Made by a program: the position numbers and the translations under genes. From Vescimonas fastidiosa (lineage in GTDB: Bacteria; Bacillota; Clostridia; Oscillospirales; Oscillospiraceae), in NCBI RefSeq assembly GCF_018326305.1, contig NZ_AP023416.1:434001-498000 (forward strand): a DNA stretch of 64,000 nt. Direction: 5' to 3'. The notes below the pieces were generated by a model, which was not told the DNA's origin, ran no database searches, and worked only from the letters and a program-made list of their open reading frames with translations. Of the stretch, positions 49,788 to 60,322 are shown one piece after another (the first letter of the stretch is position 1; each line of letters starts with the position of its first letter).

Positions 49788-50123
49788 ATGGAAGCTAAAG
49801 CCTATTTGAGATATGTCCGCATCTCTCCCCGCAAGGTCCAGATCGTCTGCGATCTGATCCGCGGCAAGGATGCCAAGACGGCCATGGCCATTCTGATGCA
49901 GACCCCCAAGGCGGCCTCCGAGCCCCTGGTGAAGCTGCTCAAGAGCGCCTGCGCCAACGCAGAAAACAACTTCAACATGGATCCTGAAAAGCTGGTGGTC
50001 ACCCAGGTGTTCGCCACTCCCGGCCCCATTCTCAAGAGAATGATGCCCCGGGCCCAGGGCCGTGCTTATCGCATCAACAAGAGAACCTCTCATGTGACGC
50101 TGGCCGTCGCTGAGAAAGAGTAA
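49788..50123 (+). CDS. rplV: 50S ribosomal protein L22
   Basis: A 111-residue L22 whose loop reaches into the exit tunnel ([20 protein letters not shown], then [20 protein letters not shown]). ATG 49788 gives [10 protein letters not shown] as in relatives, though it is 12 bases from AAGGAGG; an ATG at 49776 directly abuts the site and is unlikely. Confidence 0.97.
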   Translation: MEAKAYLRYVRISPRKVQIVCDLIRGKDAKTAMAILMQTPKAASEPLVKLLKSACANAENNFNMDPEKLVVTQVFATPGPILKRMMPRAQGRAYRINKRTSHVTLAVAEKE

Positions 50124-50140
50124 GGGAGGGAGACAGTTTT

Positions 50141-50974
50141 ATGGGACAGAAAATTAATCCCCACGGCTTCCGCGTGGGCGTCATCAAAGACTGGGATTCC
50201 CGTTGGTATGCCAGCAATGAGAAGGTAGGCGACCTCCTGGTAGAGGATCACAAGATCCGCGTGTACCTGAAGAAGCTCCTGTATGCAGCCGGTGTCTCCA
50301 AGATCGAGATCGAGCGCAGCAGCGAGGTCGTTACCATTTACCTGCATGTGGCCCGTCCCGGCGTGGTCATCGGCAAGGGCGGCACGCAGATCGAGGAGTA
50401 TCGCAAGAGCGTTGAGAAGCTCATCGGCAAGACCGTGAAGCTGAACATCGTCGAGGTCCGCAACCCCGATATGGACGCCCAGCTTGTGGCCGAGAACATC
50501 GCCGCTCAGCTGGAGAAGCGTATTTCTCACCGCCGCGCCATGAAGAATGCCATGGGCCGCGCCATGCGCGCCGGTGCCAAGGGCATCAAGTGCAACTGCT
50601 CCGGCCGCCTGGGTGGCCGTGAGATCGCCGGCAGCGAGCACTATCACGAGGGTACCATTCCCCTGCAGACCCTGCGTGCCGACATTGACTACGGCTTCGC
50701 TGAGGCTGCCACCACCTTTGGCCGCATCGGCGTGAAGGTGTGGATCTACAAGGGTGAGGTGCTGAGCCAGGCTCTGCGCACCACCCCCCGTACCCTGGAC
50801 ACCAGCAAGCCCTACCAGGAGCGCCGTGAGCGCCGTGGCCGCCGTGACGGCGACCGTCGTGGTGGCTTCCGTCGTGACGGTCAGAACGGTGGCTTCAACC
50901 GCGACCGTAACGGCAGCCGTCCCCAGGGTGGTTTCCGCAAACCCGCAGAAAAGAAAGAAGGAGGCGCTCAGTAA
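50141..50974 (+). CDS. rpsC: 30S ribosomal protein S3
   Basis: A 277-residue S3 with an N-terminal KH type II domain ([20 protein letters not shown]) and the C-terminal S3 domain. It then carries an Arg/Gly/Asp-rich extension of about 55 residues ([20 protein letters not shown]), longer than standard S3 and rich in repeated codons. It forms the mRNA entry channel. One-base overlap with rplP. Confidence 0.98.
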   Translation: MGQKINPHGFRVGVIKDWDSRWYASNEKVGDLLVEDHKIRVYLKKLLYAAGVSKIEIERSSEVVTIYLHVARPGVVIGKGGTQIEEYRKSVEKLIGKTVKLNIVEVRNPDMDAQLVAENIAAQLEKRISHRRAMKNAMGRAMRAGAKGIKCNCSGRLGGREIAGSEHYHEGTIPLQTLRADIDYGFAEAATTFGRIGVKVWIYKGEVLSQALRTTPRTLDTSKPYQERRERRGRRDGDRRGGFRRDGQNGGFNRDRNGSRPQGGFRKPAEKKEGGAQ

Positions 50975-51408
50975 TGCTTCTGCCCAAGAGAGTTAAGTAC
51001 CGCAGAGTACACCGTGGCCGCCTCACCGGCAAGGCCACCAGAGGCAACAAGATCACCTACGGTGAATTTGGCCTCGTAGCGCTGGAGCCCGCATGGATCA
51101 CCAGCAACCAGATCGAAGCCGCCCGTATCGCCATGACCCGTTATACCAAGCGTGGCGGTCAGGTGTGGATCAAGATCTTCCCCGATAAGCCCGTTACCGA
51201 GAAGCCCGCTGAGACCCGTATGGGTTCCGGTAAAGGCTCTCCCGAGTATTGGGTAGCCGTTGTTAAGCCCGGCCGTGTCATGTTTGAGATCGCCGGTGTT
51301 TCCGAAGATGTCGCCCGCGAGGCTCTGCGTCTGGCCAGCCACAAGCTGCCCATCAAGACCAAGATCCTCAAGCGCGAGGACATCGCAGCCCAGGAAGTAG
51401 GTGAATGA
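50974..51408 (+). CDS. rplP: 50S ribosomal protein L16
   Basis: A 144-residue L16 near the A site and 5S rRNA ([39 protein letters not shown]). TAATG coupling with rpsC; its last codons contain the site region for rpmC. Confidence 0.98.
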   Translation: MLLPKRVKYRRVHRGRLTGKATRGNKITYGEFGLVALEPAWITSNQIEAARIAMTRYTKRGGQVWIKIFPDKPVTEKPAETRMGSGKGSPEYWVAVVKPGRVMFEIAGVSEDVAREALRLASHKLPIKTKILKREDIAAQEVGE

Positions 51409-51409
51409 G

Positions 51410-51601
51410 ATGAAGGCAACTGAAGTGCGTACTATGAGCGTTGAGCAGCTCAATGAAAAGCTCGACTCCCTGAAGAAGGATCTGTTCTTCCTGCGTATGC
51501 AGCACGCAACCAATCAGCTGGACAATCCTCTCAAAATCGCTGAAACCAAGCGTGACATCGCCCGGGTGAAGACCGTTATCCGTGAAAAGGAGGAGAAGTA
51601 A
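51410..51601 (+). CDS. rpmC: 50S ribosomal protein L29
   Basis: A 63-residue two-helix protein at the tunnel exit ([20 protein letters not shown], then [16 protein letters not shown] and [12 protein letters not shown]). ATG 51410 is preferred, 1 base after the rplP stop; GTG 51401 would add three residues. Confidence 0.96.
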   Translation: MKATEVRTMSVEQLNEKLDSLKKDLFFLRMQHATNQLDNPLKIAETKRDIARVKTVIREKEEK

Positions 51602-51602
51602 T

Positions 51603-51866
51603 ATGGAAGAAAAGAGAGTTTCCTCCCGCAAGGTCAGAGTTGGCAAGGTAGTTTCCGACAAGATGGACAAGACCGTGGTCGTGGCCATTGAGGATCGTGT
51701 CGCTCACCCTCTGTATAAGAAGATCGTTGGCCGCACCTATAAGCTGAAGGCCCACGATGAGGAGAACACCTGCGGCGTAGGCGATATTGTTAAGGTGATG
51801 GAGACCCGCCCCCTGTCCAAGGACAAGCGTTGGCGCGTGGTCGAGATCGTTGAGAAGGCTAAGTAA
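51603..51866 (+). CDS. rpsQ: 30S ribosomal protein S17
   Basis: An 87-residue OB-fold primary 16S-binding protein ([20 protein letters not shown], then [20 protein letters not shown]). The start at 51603 follows AAGGAGG; the frame extending upstream lies inside rpmC. Confidence 0.97.
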   Translation: MEEKRVSSRKVRVGKVVSDKMDKTVVVAIEDRVAHPLYKKIVGRTYKLKAHDEENTCGVGDIVKVMETRPLSKDKRWRVVEIVEKAK

Positions 51867-51880
51867 GGAGGTAACCGAGA

Positions 51881-52249
51881 ATGATTCAGCAAGAGTCTTA
51901 TCTGAAGGTTGCCGATAATACCGGCGCCAAGGAGATTAAGTGCATCCGTGTCCTGGGCGGTTCCAAGCGCAAGTACGGCAACATCGGCGATGTCATCGTC
52001 GCTTCCGTGCGCAAGTCTACCCCCGGTGGCCAGGTTAAGAAGGGCGAGGTCGTCAAGGCTGTCATCGTTCGCAGCGCCAAGGGCGTTCGCCGTGCCGACG
52101 GCACCTATGTCCGCTTTGATGAAAACGCCGCCGTCCTCATCAAGGACGACAAAAACCCCAGAGGTACCCGTATCTTTGGGCCCGTTGCCCGCGAGCTGCG
52201 TGACAAGGACTACATGAAGATCCTGTCCCTGGCTCCCGAAGTAGTTTAA
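51881..52249 (+). CDS. rplN: 50S ribosomal protein L14
   Basis: A 122-residue L14 ([50 protein letters not shown]), part of bridge B8 and the RsfS docking site. AAGGAGG upstream. It starts the spc-type part of the superoperon. Confidence 0.98.
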   Translation: MIQQESYLKVADNTGAKEIKCIRVLGGSKRKYGNIGDVIVASVRKSTPGGQVKKGEVVKAVIVRSAKGVRRADGTYVRFDENAAVLIKDDKNPRGTRIFGPVARELRDKDYMKILSLAPEVV

Positions 52250-52264
52250 GGAGGGGCCGAAGAA

Positions 52265-52579
52265 ATGAATAGTCTGAAAATCAAAAAGAACGACAAGGTC
52301 GTTGTCCTGTCCGGCAAGGACAAGGGCAAGACCGGCAAGGTTCTGGGCACCGTGCCCAGCGAGGCCAAGGTCGTCGTGGAAGGCATCAACATGGTCACCT
52401 GCCACATCAAGCCCCGCAAGCAGGGCGAGGAGGGCGGCATCGTGAAGCGTGAGGCTGCCATCTATGCCAGCAAGGTGCAGGTCGTCTGCCCCAAGTGCGA
52501 CAAGGGCACCCGCGTGGCCTACAAGGTCACCGACGGCAAGAAGGTCCGCGTCTGCAAGAAGTGCGGCGCTGAGCTGTAA
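52265..52579 (+). CDS. rplX: 50S ribosomal protein L24
   Basis: A 104-residue assembly initiator with a KOW motif (KNDKVVVLSGKDKGKTGKVL). The C-terminal half has two CxxC pairs (VCPKCDKG and VCKKCGAEL), a zinc-finger form common in Firmicutes. Confidence 0.98.
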   Translation: MNSLKIKKNDKVVVLSGKDKGKTGKVLGTVPSEAKVVVEGINMVTCHIKPRKQGEEGGIVKREAAIYASKVQVVCPKCDKGTRVAYKVTDGKKVRVCKKCGAEL

Positions 52580-52597
52580 GAAAGGAGAGAGGTAAAA

Positions 52598-53137
52598 ATG
52601 GCACGACTGAAAGTAAAGTATACCGAAGAAGTGGCTCCCGCTCTCTTCAAGAAGTTCGGCTACAAGTCCACCATGCAGATCCCCAAGATCGACAAGGTGG
52701 TCGTGAATGTCGGCTGCGGCGAAGCCCGTGAAAATCCCAAAGTTCTGGAAGCTGTCTGCAAGGACCTGGGCCAGATCACCGGCCAGAAGGCCATCGTGAC
52801 CATCGCCAAGAAGTCCGTTGCAAACTTCAAGCTCCGTGAAGGTATGCCCGTGGGCGCCAAGGTCACCCTGCGGGGCGACAAGATGTGGGAGTTCCTGGAT
52901 CGTCTGTTCAATGTGGCTCTGCCCCGTGTGCGTGACTTCCGCGGCATCAGCGCCAACGCCTTTGACGGCCGCGGCAACTATGCCCTGGGCGTCAAGGAGC
53001 AGCTGATCTTCCCCGAGATCGAGTACGATAAGATCGACAAGATCCGTGGTATGGACATCGTCATCTGCACCACTGCGCAGAGCGACGAAGAGGCCCGCGA
53101 GCTGCTGACTCTGGTCGGCGCTCCCTTTGAACGCTGA
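52598..53137 (+). CDS. rplE: 50S ribosomal protein L5
   Basis: A 179-residue 5S rRNA-binding protein of the central protuberance ([58 protein letters not shown]). AAAGGAGAGA precedes the ATG. Confidence 0.98.
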   Translation: MARLKVKYTEEVAPALFKKFGYKSTMQIPKIDKVVVNVGCGEARENPKVLEAVCKDLGQITGQKAIVTIAKKSVANFKLREGMPVGAKVTLRGDKMWEFLDRLFNVALPRVRDFRGISANAFDGRGNYALGVKEQLIFPEIEYDKIDKIRGMDIVICTTAQSDEEARELLTLVGAPFER

Positions 53138-53153
53138 TTAGGAGGAGAAAAAA

Positions 53154-53339
53154 ATGGCAAAGAAGTCTATGATCCTGAAGCAGCAGGCTCCCGCTAAGTT
53201 CTCCACCCGTAAGTACAACCGCTGCAAGCTGTGCGGCCGCCCCCACGCCTATCTGCGTGACTACGGCGTGTGCCGTGTCTGCTTCCGCACGCTGGCTTAC
53301 AAGGGCGAGATCCCCGGTGTCCGCAAAGCTTCCTGGTAA
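53154..53339 (+). CDS. rpsN: 30S ribosomal protein S14, zinc (type Z) form
   Basis: A 61-residue zinc-binding S14 with Cys24-Cys27 and Cys40-Cys43 (CKLCGRP and CRVCFR). The short C+ form is typical of Firmicutes; a zinc-free paralogue is not in this window. A 306-base spacer with repeat sequence separates it from rpsH. Confidence 0.98.
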   Translation: MAKKSMILKQQAPAKFSTRKYNRCKLCGRPHAYLRDYGVCRVCFRTLAYKGEIPGVRKASW

Positions 53340-53433
53340 ATTTTTTCCGCCATACTTCGTTGGCTCGGCTCGGCGTACACAAAGTACGCCTTCGCCTTGC
53401 CGCCTCGTCTGACGAAAAAAATTCCAACTCCGA
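53340..53433. repeat. Palindromic repeat inserted between rpsN and rpsH
   Basis: The unit runs from ATTTTTTCCGCC to GACGAAAAAAATTCC, with terminal arms AATTTTTTC/GAAAAAAATT and an internal stem GGCGTAC/GTACGCC around ACAAA. It starts immediately at the rpsN stop. The text closely resembles intergenic repeats seen in other gut Clostridia (from memory). Confidence 0.6.
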
Positions 53434-53645
53434 TACTGCTCTTTATAATAGGAGAGCAGCGTCCTGCGTGAGAATGTTCTCCGCAAAACCGTGTCCAAGA
53501 GCGTAGGTGACGCTCTGGCAATAAAAGGATGGCGAAAGGTCACTGTTAATTAAACATCGGCTTCCGGTGCGCTAAATTAGCAGTGATACCTCGCTGCCTC
53601 AACAGGAAGATTTCCTGTAACTCTAAATTAGGAGGATAACCCATT
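53434..53645 (+). other. Remaining non-coding part of the rpsN-rpsH spacer
   Basis: No gene is seen. Short stems include AGAGCG/CGCTCT-type pairs near 53498-53517 and AGGAAGAT/ATTTCCT near 53603-53618 just before the rpsH ribosome site AGGAGG. A ribosomal protein binding site here is possible but unsupported. Confidence 0.35.
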
Positions 53646-54044
53646 ATGCACATCACTGATCCTGTTGCCGATATGCTCACCCGTATCCGCAACGCAAACA
53701 ATGCCAAGCATGAGACCGTGGATGTCCCCGCTTCCAACATGAAGAAGAGCATCGCTCAGATCCTGCTGGACGAGGGCTACATCAAGGCCTACCAGGTCAT
53801 CGACGACGGTACCCAGGGCACCATTCACATCACCCTGAAGTACAACGCCGGCAAGGAGAAGGTCATCACCGGTCTGCGTCGTGTTTCCAAGCCCGGCCTG
53901 CGTGTGTATGTCGGCACCGACGAGCTGCCCCGCGTTCTCCGCGGCCTTGGCATCGCAATCGTATCCACTTCCAAGGGCGTCATGACCGATAAGGCTGCTC
54001 GCGCAGCTCATGTCGGCGGTGAAGTCCTGGCATTCGTTTGGTAA
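53646..54044 (+). CDS. rpsH: 30S ribosomal protein S8
   Basis: A 132-residue primary 16S binder ([20 protein letters not shown], then [20 protein letters not shown]). In Escherichia coli S8 autoregulates spc translation. AGGAGG precedes the ATG. Confidence 0.98.
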   Translation: MHITDPVADMLTRIRNANNAKHETVDVPASNMKKSIAQILLDEGYIKAYQVIDDGTQGTIHITLKYNAGKEKVITGLRRVSKPGLRVYVGTDELPRVLRGLGIAIVSTSKGVMTDKAARAAHVGGEVLAFVW

Positions 54045-54059
54045 GGAGGTATTTGAACA

Positions 54060-54605
54060 ATGTCGAGAATTGGTAGAATGCCCATTACCGTCCCCGCCGG
54101 TGTGGAGGTCTCCATTGCTGCGGGCAATGTTGTCACCGTTAAGGGCCCCAAGGGCACTCTGGTGCAGACGCTGCATCCCGAGATGATCCTGGAGCAGGAG
54201 GGCAACATCATTCATGTTAAGCGCCCCACCGACGACAAGGCTCACTGCGCTCTGCACGGCATGACCCGCGCTCTGCTGCACAACATGGTCGTTGGCGTCA
54301 GCGAAGGCTTCAAGAAGGAGCTGGAGATCAACGGCGTCGGTTACCGCGCCGAGAAGAAGGGCAACGAGCTGGTTATGAACCTGGGCTATTCCCACCAGGT
54401 CATTGTGCCCGAGATCGATGGCATTACCATCGAGGTCCCCGCGCAGAACAAGGTCGTCATCCACGGCGCCGATAAGCAGAAGGTCGGTCAGTTCGCTGCC
54501 GAAGTCCGCGAGAAGCGTCCTCCCGAGCCTTATAAGGGCAAGGGCATTAAGTATGTCGATGAAGTCATCCGCCGCAAGGTCGGTAAGACCGGCGCTAAGA
54601 AGTAA
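54060..54605 (+). CDS. rplF: 50S ribosomal protein L6
   Basis: A 181-residue L6 with two similar domains ([18 protein letters not shown] and C-terminal [17 protein letters not shown]). It lies at the factor-binding region of the 50S subunit. Confidence 0.98.
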   Translation: MSRIGRMPITVPAGVEVSIAAGNVVTVKGPKGTLVQTLHPEMILEQEGNIIHVKRPTDDKAHCALHGMTRALLHNMVVGVSEGFKKELEINGVGYRAEKKGNELVMNLGYSHQVIVPEIDGITIEVPAQNKVVIHGADKQKVGQFAAEVREKRPPEPYKGKGIKYVDEVIRRKVGKTGAKK

Positions 54606-54619
54606 GGAGGTGTGCCGAT

Positions 54620-54979
54620 ATGATTAAAAGACCCAATACCAACGCTCAGCGTCTCAAGCGCCACAAGAGAGTGCGCGCTAAGGTTTTCGGCACCGCCGAG
54701 AGACCCCGTCTGAATGTTTTCCGCAGCGAAAAGAACATCTATGCCCAGGTGATCGACGATGTGGCCGGGAACACCCTGGTCTCCGCGTCCTCTCTGGATA
54801 AGGCCATCGAGGGCAACGGCGGCAATAAGACCGCAGCCCGTGCCGTGGGCAAGCTGGTTGCCGAGCGCTGCAAGGCCAAGGGTATCGATACTGTCGTGTT
54901 TGACCGCGGCGGCTATGTGTACCACGGTCGCGTGGCCGAGCTGGCCGAGGGTGCCCGCGAGGGCGGCCTGGAATTCTAA
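54620..54979 (+). CDS. rplR: 50S ribosomal protein L18
   Basis: A 119-residue 5S rRNA-binding protein ([24 protein letters not shown] start, [20 protein letters not shown]). AAGGAGG upstream. Confidence 0.98.
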   Translation: MIKRPNTNAQRLKRHKRVRAKVFGTAERPRLNVFRSEKNIYAQVIDDVAGNTLVSASSLDKAIEGNGGNKTAARAVGKLVAERCKAKGIDTVVFDRGGYVYHGRVAELAEGAREGGLEF

Positions 54980-54998
54980 GAGAGGAGGATAACTGACA

Positions 54999-55499
54999 AT
55001 GGCAAGATTTGAAAGAGAACAAAGCGAGTATATCGAAAAAGTAGTTGCTACCAACCGTGTATCCAAGACGGTTAAGGGCGGTCGTGTCATGAAGTTCTCC
55101 GCTCTCATGGTCGTGGGCGACGGCAAGGGCAAGGTCGGTTACGGCCTGGGCAAGGCCGCCGAGGTTCCCGAGGCCATTCGCAAGGGCATTGAGGATGCTA
55201 AGAAGAACATGATTCAGGTTTCTCTGTCCGGCAGCACCATCCCTCACGAGGTTACCGGTGAGGCAGGGGCAGGCCGCGTGCTGATGAAGCCCGCCGCACC
55301 CGGTACCGGCGTTATCGCCGGCGGTCCCGTGCGTATCATTATGGAAGCAGCCGGCGTGAAGGATATTCGTACCAAGTGCCTGCGCTCCAATACCGCAGTC
55401 AATGTTGTCGCCGCCACCTTCGAGGGCCTGAAGGCTCTGCGCACTCCCGAGGAAGTTGCCAGAACCCGCGGCAAGAGCGTGGACGAGATCGTGGGCTAA
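54999..55499 (+). CDS. rpsE: 30S ribosomal protein S5
   Basis: A 166-residue S5 ([16 protein letters not shown] dsRBD start, [40 protein letters not shown]) important for decoding accuracy and mRNA unwinding. Confidence 0.98.
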   Translation: MARFEREQSEYIEKVVATNRVSKTVKGGRVMKFSALMVVGDGKGKVGYGLGKAAEVPEAIRKGIEDAKKNMIQVSLSGSTIPHEVTGEAGAGRVLMKPAAPGTGVIAGGPVRIIMEAAGVKDIRTKCLRSNTAVNVVAATFEGLKALRTPEEVARTRGKSVDEIVG

Positions 55500-55514
55500 G
55501 GAGGAGTTTGAAAA

Positions 55515-55697
55515 ATGGCTAATCTGAATATCAAGCTCGTCAAGAGCCTCAATGGCCGCCTGGAAAAGCACATTGCTACTGCTCATTCCATGGGCCTGCG
55601 TAAGATCGGTGACACCACCGTTCAGCCCGATAACGCTCAGACCAAGGGCAAGATCGCCAAGATCGGCTATCTGCTCCAGGTCACCGAAGTAGAATAA
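55515..55697 (+). CDS. rpmD: 50S ribosomal protein L30
   Basis: A 60-residue L30 ([20 protein letters not shown], then [15 protein letters not shown]). Present in its usual place between rpsE and rplO. Confidence 0.97.
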   Translation: MANLNIKLVKSLNGRLEKHIATAHSMGLRKIGDTTVQPDNAQTKGKIAKIGYLLQVTEVE

Positions 55698-55711
55698 GGA
55701 GGTGCGAGAGG

Positions 55712-56152
55712 ATGAAACTCAATGAACTGTCCCCCGCAGTCGGCTCCACCAAGGAGGCCTACCGCAAGGGTCGCGGTGCCGGCTCCGGCAACGGTAAGAC
55801 TGCCGGCCGTGGCCACAAGGGCCAGAAGGCCCGCTCCGGCGGCGGCACCCGCATCGGCTTTGAAGGCGGTCAGATGCCTCTGGCCCGCCGCATTCCCAAG
55901 CGCGGATTCAACAACATTTTCGCCAAGCCCCTGGAGATCATCAACCTGTCCGCTCTGAACAAGTTCGAGGACGGCGAGACTGTGAACGCAGAAGCTCTGC
56001 TGGCCAAGGGCATCCTGAGCAAGTGCGAGTATGGCGTCAAGGTTCTCGGTAACGGCACCGTTACCAAGAAGGTGACCGTGCAGGCCGCTGCTTTCTCTCA
56101 GGCTGCTAAGGATGCGATCGAAGCAGCAGGAGGAAAGGCAGAGGTGATCTAA
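55712..56152 (+). CDS. rplO: 50S ribosomal protein L15
   Basis: A 146-residue L15 with the Gly/Arg/Lys-rich N-terminal tail ([20 protein letters not shown]) and a globular C-terminal domain. secY starts 1 base after its stop. Confidence 0.98.
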   Translation: MKLNELSPAVGSTKEAYRKGRGAGSGNGKTAGRGHKGQKARSGGGTRIGFEGGQMPLARRIPKRGFNNIFAKPLEIINLSALNKFEDGETVNAEALLAKGILSKCEYGVKVLGNGTVTKKVTVQAAAFSQAAKDAIEAAGGKAEVI

Positions 56153-56153
56153 G

Positions 56154-57437
56154 GTGATTCAGACGATTCGCAAGGCATGGGGCATTCCCGAACTTCGCAA
56201 GAAAATCATCTTCACCGCACTGATCCTTCTGATCTTCCGCATCGGCAATGCTATCCCGGTGCCCTATGTGGACACCACCCTGCTGAATGATTACATCAAT
56301 CAGCTCAGCACCACCGTCCTGGGCCTGTACAATGTCATGTCCGGCGGCGCCTTTGCCGAGGCAACTGTCTTTGCACTGGGTGTTCAGCCCTACATCAACA
56401 GCTCCATCATCATCCAGCTGCTGACCATCGCCATTCCGGCCCTGGAGCGTCTGGCCCGTGATGGCGGCGAGGAGGGCAAGAAGAAGATCCAGTCCATTAC
56501 CCGCTATGCTACTGTGGCCATCGCCATCCTGCAGGGCTGGGGCTACTATATGCTGATGAAGAACTACGGCATCCTTACCAATACCGGCGTCTGGGCCGCG
56601 TTGGTCATCATTGCCTCCTTCATCGCCGGCTCCTCCTTCGTTATGTGGATGGGCGAGCAGATCACCGAGTTCGGTATCGGCAACGGCATCTCCATCATCC
56701 TGTTCGCAGGCATTCTGTCCCGCGTGCCGGCCATGGTCTCCTCCATGATCTCCGGTCTGCAGACAGGCAGCCTCCAGTGGTGGGCCGCCGTGCTGGTGGT
56801 TATCGGTATCCTGGCTCTGATCGTGCTGATCACCTGGGTCAACGGCGCCGAGCGCCGCATCCCGGTGCAGTATGCCAAGCGCCAGGTGGGTCGTAAGATG
56901 TATGGCGGCCAGGCATCCACCCTCCCCATGAAGGTGAATATGTCCGGCGTTCTGCCCATCATCTTTGCGCAGTCTATCGCCATGATCCCCTCCACCATCG
57001 CCGCTTTCTGCAAGCAGCCTGAGAAGGGAACCTTCTGGTATAGCTTCCTGAACGCCATCGATACCAAGTCTGTGCTGTATATGATCTTCTACTTCGTGAT
57101 GATCATCGGCTTCAGCTATTTCTATTCCACCATCCAGTTCAACCCCATTGAGATCTCCAACAACCTGAAGAAAAACGGCGGCTTCATCCCCGGCTTCCGG
57201 CCCGGCAAGCCCACCGCAGACTTCATCAAGAAGGTCCTCAATAAGGTCACGCTGTTTGGCGCCATCTATCTGGGTATTGTGGCTATCCTGCCCCTCATCA
57301 TCGGCAAGGCTGTCAACAATGCCGCTCTGTCCATCGGCGGCACCTCCGTCATCATCGTGGTGGGTGTTGCGTTGGAGACCGTACAGGCTCTGGAGTCCCA
57401 GATGCTGATGCGTCAGTATAAGGGCTTCTTGGAATAA
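56154..57437 (+). CDS. secY: Protein translocase subunit SecY
   Basis: A 427-residue translocon pore with ten membrane helices. Typical segments are RKKIIFTALILLIFRIGNAI, the plug region with LGLYNVMSGGAFAEATVFAL, and the conserved cytoplasmic loops GAERRIPVQYAKRQVGRKMY and NGGFIPGFRPGKPTADFI. The start is GTG; the ribosome site is inside the end of rplO. Confidence 0.97.
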   Translation: MIQTIRKAWGIPELRKKIIFTALILLIFRIGNAIPVPYVDTTLLNDYINQLSTTVLGLYNVMSGGAFAEATVFALGVQPYINSSIIIQLLTIAIPALERLARDGGEEGKKKIQSITRYATVAIAILQGWGYYMLMKNYGILTNTGVWAALVIIASFIAGSSFVMWMGEQITEFGIGNGISIILFAGILSRVPAMVSSMISGLQTGSLQWWAAVLVVIGILALIVLITWVNGAERRIPVQYAKRQVGRKMYGGQASTLPMKVNMSGVLPIIFAQSIAMIPSTIAAFCKQPEKGTFWYSFLNAIDTKSVLYMIFYFVMIIGFSYFYSTIQFNPIEISNNLKKNGGFIPGFRPGKPTADFIKKVLNKVTLFGAIYLGIVAILPLIIGKAVNNAALSIGGTSVIIVVGVALETVQALESQMLMRQYKGFLE

Positions 57438-57448
57438 GAGGTGTTTTT

Positions 57449-58081
57449 ATGAAACTGATCCTATTAGGTGCCCCGGGTGCCGGTAAGGGGACCCAGGCTG
57501 ACATTCTCAAGGTCAAGCTGAATATCCCCACCATATCCACGGGTAACATTCTGCGTGCAGCTGTGAAAAACGGCACTCCCACCGGTCTCAAGGCCAAAGA
57601 GTACATGGACGCAGGCAAGCTGGTGCCGGATGAGGTCATCATCGGCATCATCAATGAGCGCCTGCAGGAGGCCGACTGCGCCAATGGTTATATTCTGGAC
57701 GGCGTGCCCCGCACCATCGCCCAGGCCGAGGCCATGGAGCAGGCCGGCATCAGCTTCGACGCTGTGGTAGCCATCGAAATTCCCGATGAAAAGATCGTCG
57801 CCCGTATGGGCGGCAGACGGGTCTGCGAGAACTGCGGCGCCAGCTATCACATTGTAAACATACCTCCCAAAAAGGACGGCGTGTGCGATGTGTGCGGCGG
57901 CAAGCTCGTGCAGCGTAAGGATGATAACCCCGAGACGGTCCGTGACCGTCTGGCGGTTTATCATAAAGAAACAGAACCGCTCAAGGGTTTCTACGAGGCC
58001 CGGGGGATTCTGAAAACTGTGGAGGACCAGTCCACTGTGGCCGGTACGACGCAGGCGATCTTGGAAGCACTGGGGAGATAA
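57449..58081 (+). CDS. adk: Adenylate kinase
   Basis: A 210-residue long-form adenylate kinase (ATP + AMP to 2 ADP). The P-loop is GAPGAGKGTQ (7-16). The LID domain contains four zinc Cys (CENCGASYH and CDVCGGKL), the Gram-positive zinc form. Located between secY and map as in most Firmicutes. Confidence 0.98.
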   Translation: MKLILLGAPGAGKGTQADILKVKLNIPTISTGNILRAAVKNGTPTGLKAKEYMDAGKLVPDEVIIGIINERLQEADCANGYILDGVPRTIAQAEAMEQAGISFDAVVAIEIPDEKIVARMGGRRVCENCGASYHIVNIPPKKDGVCDVCGGKLVQRKDDNPETVRDRLAVYHKETEPLKGFYEARGILKTVEDQSTVAGTTQAILEALGR

Positions 58082-58084
58082 GCT

Positions 58085-58846
58085 ATGATCACCCTAAAGT
58101 CAGCTCACGAGATCGAAGCGATGCGCCTGGCGGGAAAAATTACCGCGGCTGCCCGGGCCTTGGCTCGGGAAATGGTAAAGCCCGGCGTAACAACCCAACA
58201 AATTGACAAGGCAGTGTTCCACTTTATCCGGGAGCAGGGGGCTATCCCCTCCTTCCTGCACTACAACGGTTATCCGGCCAGTGTATGCATCAGCGTCAAC
58301 GATGAGATCATCCACGGCATCCCCGGCAAACGGGTGCTGCGGGAGGGTGACATTGTCAGCGTGGATGTGGGTGCATACATCGGCGGCTACCATGGCGACT
58401 GCGCCGGCACCTACCCCTGCGGCCAGGTGTCCGACGAAGCCCTGCGCCTTATCCGCGTGACTCAGGACTCCTTCTTTGAGGGCCTGAAGTTCGCTCGGGA
58501 GGGCTACCGCCTGTCGGATATATCCCATGCAGTGCAGACCTTTGTGGAGGCAAACGGCTATTCCGTGGTGCGCGAATATGTGGGCCACGGCATTGGCCGG
58601 AATATGCACGAAGCGCCTGAGGTGCCCAATTACGGCAAGCCCGGTCACGGCCCCCGCCTTCTGCGGGGCATGACCCTGGCCGTAGAACCCATGGTCAACG
58701 CAGGCACCGCCGCCATCAAGCAAATGCCTGACGGCTGGACGGTGAAAACCGCCGATGGCAAGTATGCCGCCCACTATGAAAACACCATCCTGATCACAGC
58801 CGGCGACCCGGAGCTTCTGACGGATCCCGCAGAGTCATTGGTGTAA
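58085..58846 (+). CDS. map: Methionine aminopeptidase, type Ia
   Basis: A 253-residue enzyme removing N-terminal Met. Metal ligands are in SVDVGAYIGGYHGDCAGTY, the region GHGIGRNMHEAPEVPNYG, and the two acidic positions TLAVEPMVNAG and YENTILIT. The start is 3 bases after adk. Confidence 0.98.
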   Translation: MITLKSAHEIEAMRLAGKITAAARALAREMVKPGVTTQQIDKAVFHFIREQGAIPSFLHYNGYPASVCISVNDEIIHGIPGKRVLREGDIVSVDVGAYIGGYHGDCAGTYPCGQVSDEALRLIRVTQDSFFEGLKFAREGYRLSDISHAVQTFVEANGYSVVREYVGHGIGRNMHEAPEVPNYGKPGHGPRLLRGMTLAVEPMVNAGTAAIKQMPDGWTVKTADGKYAAHYENTILITAGDPELLTDPAESLV

Positions 58847-58849
58847 GCT

Positions 58850-59137
58850 ATGGACATTGTCAAATCCAACATCGTAAAATCCACTGCCGGACGGGACGAA
58901 GGGGACCTCTTCTTCGTGCTGGATACCCAGGAGGAGTTTCTCCTGCTGGCAGACGGTAAGCGCCGCCGGGTAGAAAGCCCCAAGAGGAAAAAGCGCAAGC
59001 ATGTTTCCTTTGTGGGCGAGAGCCACAGCGTCGTTGCCGAGAAGATCAGGAGCAGCGAAAAAATCACAAATAGTGAGCTTCGTAAAGCCTTAGCTGCCTG
59101 CACAGGCAGCGGTAATCAAGACCAGGAGGGATTATAG
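58850..59137 (+). CDS. KOW-domain RNA-binding protein, L14e/L27e-like
   Basis: A 95-residue basic protein with a KOW-like SH3 fold ([20 protein letters not shown], then [20 protein letters not shown]). Firmicutes often encode such a protein between map and infA, and it has been grouped with archaeal/eukaryotic L14e/L6e/L27e. It probably binds RNA, maybe the ribosome; function unproven. The tail after residue 65 is helical and poorly conserved. Confidence 0.85.
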   Translation: MDIVKSNIVKSTAGRDEGDLFFVLDTQEEFLLLADGKRRRVESPKRKKRKHVSFVGESHSVVAEKIRSSEKITNSELRKALAACTGSGNQDQEGL

Positions 59138-59138
59138 C

Positions 59139-59484
<346 letters not shown>

Positions 59485-59510
59485 GAAGAAAATGGAGGTG
59501 CTTTAAGAGT

Positions 59511-59879
59511 ATGGCACGAATTGCCGGTATTGACCTGCCCAAGGATAAGCGAATCGAGATCGGTTTGACCTATATCTATGGTATTGGCAGAAAGAGCGCA
59601 CAGGACATCCTGGCGCAAACAGGCATCAACCCCGACACCCGCGTGAAGGACCTGACGGAGGCCGATGAGGCCAAGCTCCGTGAGGCCATTGACCAGAGCT
59701 ACACCGTGGAGGGCGATCTGCGCCGCCAGGTGGCCCTGGACATCAAGCGTCTGACTGAGATCGGCTGCTACCGCGGTATGCGCCATCGCCGCGGCCTGCC
59801 TGTCCGCGGTCAGCGCAGCAAGACCAACGCCCGTACCCGCAAGGGTCCCAAGAAGACCATTGCCAACAAGAAGAAGTAA
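59511..59879 (+). CDS. rpsM: 30S ribosomal protein S13
   Basis: A 122-residue head protein contacting P-site tRNA and the 50S ([20 protein letters not shown], then [19 protein letters not shown]). GGAGGTG upstream. Confidence 0.98.
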   Translation: MARIAGIDLPKDKRIEIGLTYIYGIGRKSAQDILAQTGINPDTRVKDLTEADEAKLREAIDQSYTVEGDLRRQVALDIKRLTEIGCYRGMRHRRGLPVRGQRSKTNARTRKGPKKTIANKKK

Positions 59880-59895
59880 GGAGGGAAGATAGAAT

Positions 59896-60297
59896 ATGGC
59901 TAATGCTAAGACCGGCAAGAAGGTTATCCGTCGCCGCCGTGAAAAGAAGAATGTCGAAAAGGGCCAGGTCCATATCCGTTCTTCCTTCAATAACACCATG
60001 GTAACTGTTACCGATGCACAGGGCAACGCCCTGTCCTGGGCCTCCTCCGGTGGTCTGGGTTTCCGTGGCAGCAAAAAGTCCACTCCCTTCGCCGCCCAGA
60101 GCGCAGCCGAGACGGCTGCCAAGGCCGCTATGGAGCATGGCCTGAAGACCGTTGAGGTCTTTGTCAAGGGCCCCGGCCAGGGCCGTGAGGCTGCCATCCG
60201 TGCGCTGCAGGCCGTGGGCCTGGAAGTGACCATGATCAAGGATGTCACTCCCATCCCCCACAATGGCTGCCGCCCCCCCAAGCGTCGTCGCGTGTAA
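59896..60297 (+). CDS. rpsK: 30S ribosomal protein S11
   Basis: A 133-residue platform protein ([50 protein letters not shown]). Confidence 0.98.
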   Translation: MANAKTGKKVIRRRREKKNVEKGQVHIRSSFNNTMVTVTDAQGNALSWASSGGLGFRGSKKSTPFAAQSAAETAAKAAMEHGLKTVEVFVKGPGQGREAAIRALQAVGLEVTMIKDVTPIPHNGCRPPKRRRV

Positions 60298-60322
60298 TCG
60301 GAACAAGGAGGATAATTAGATT

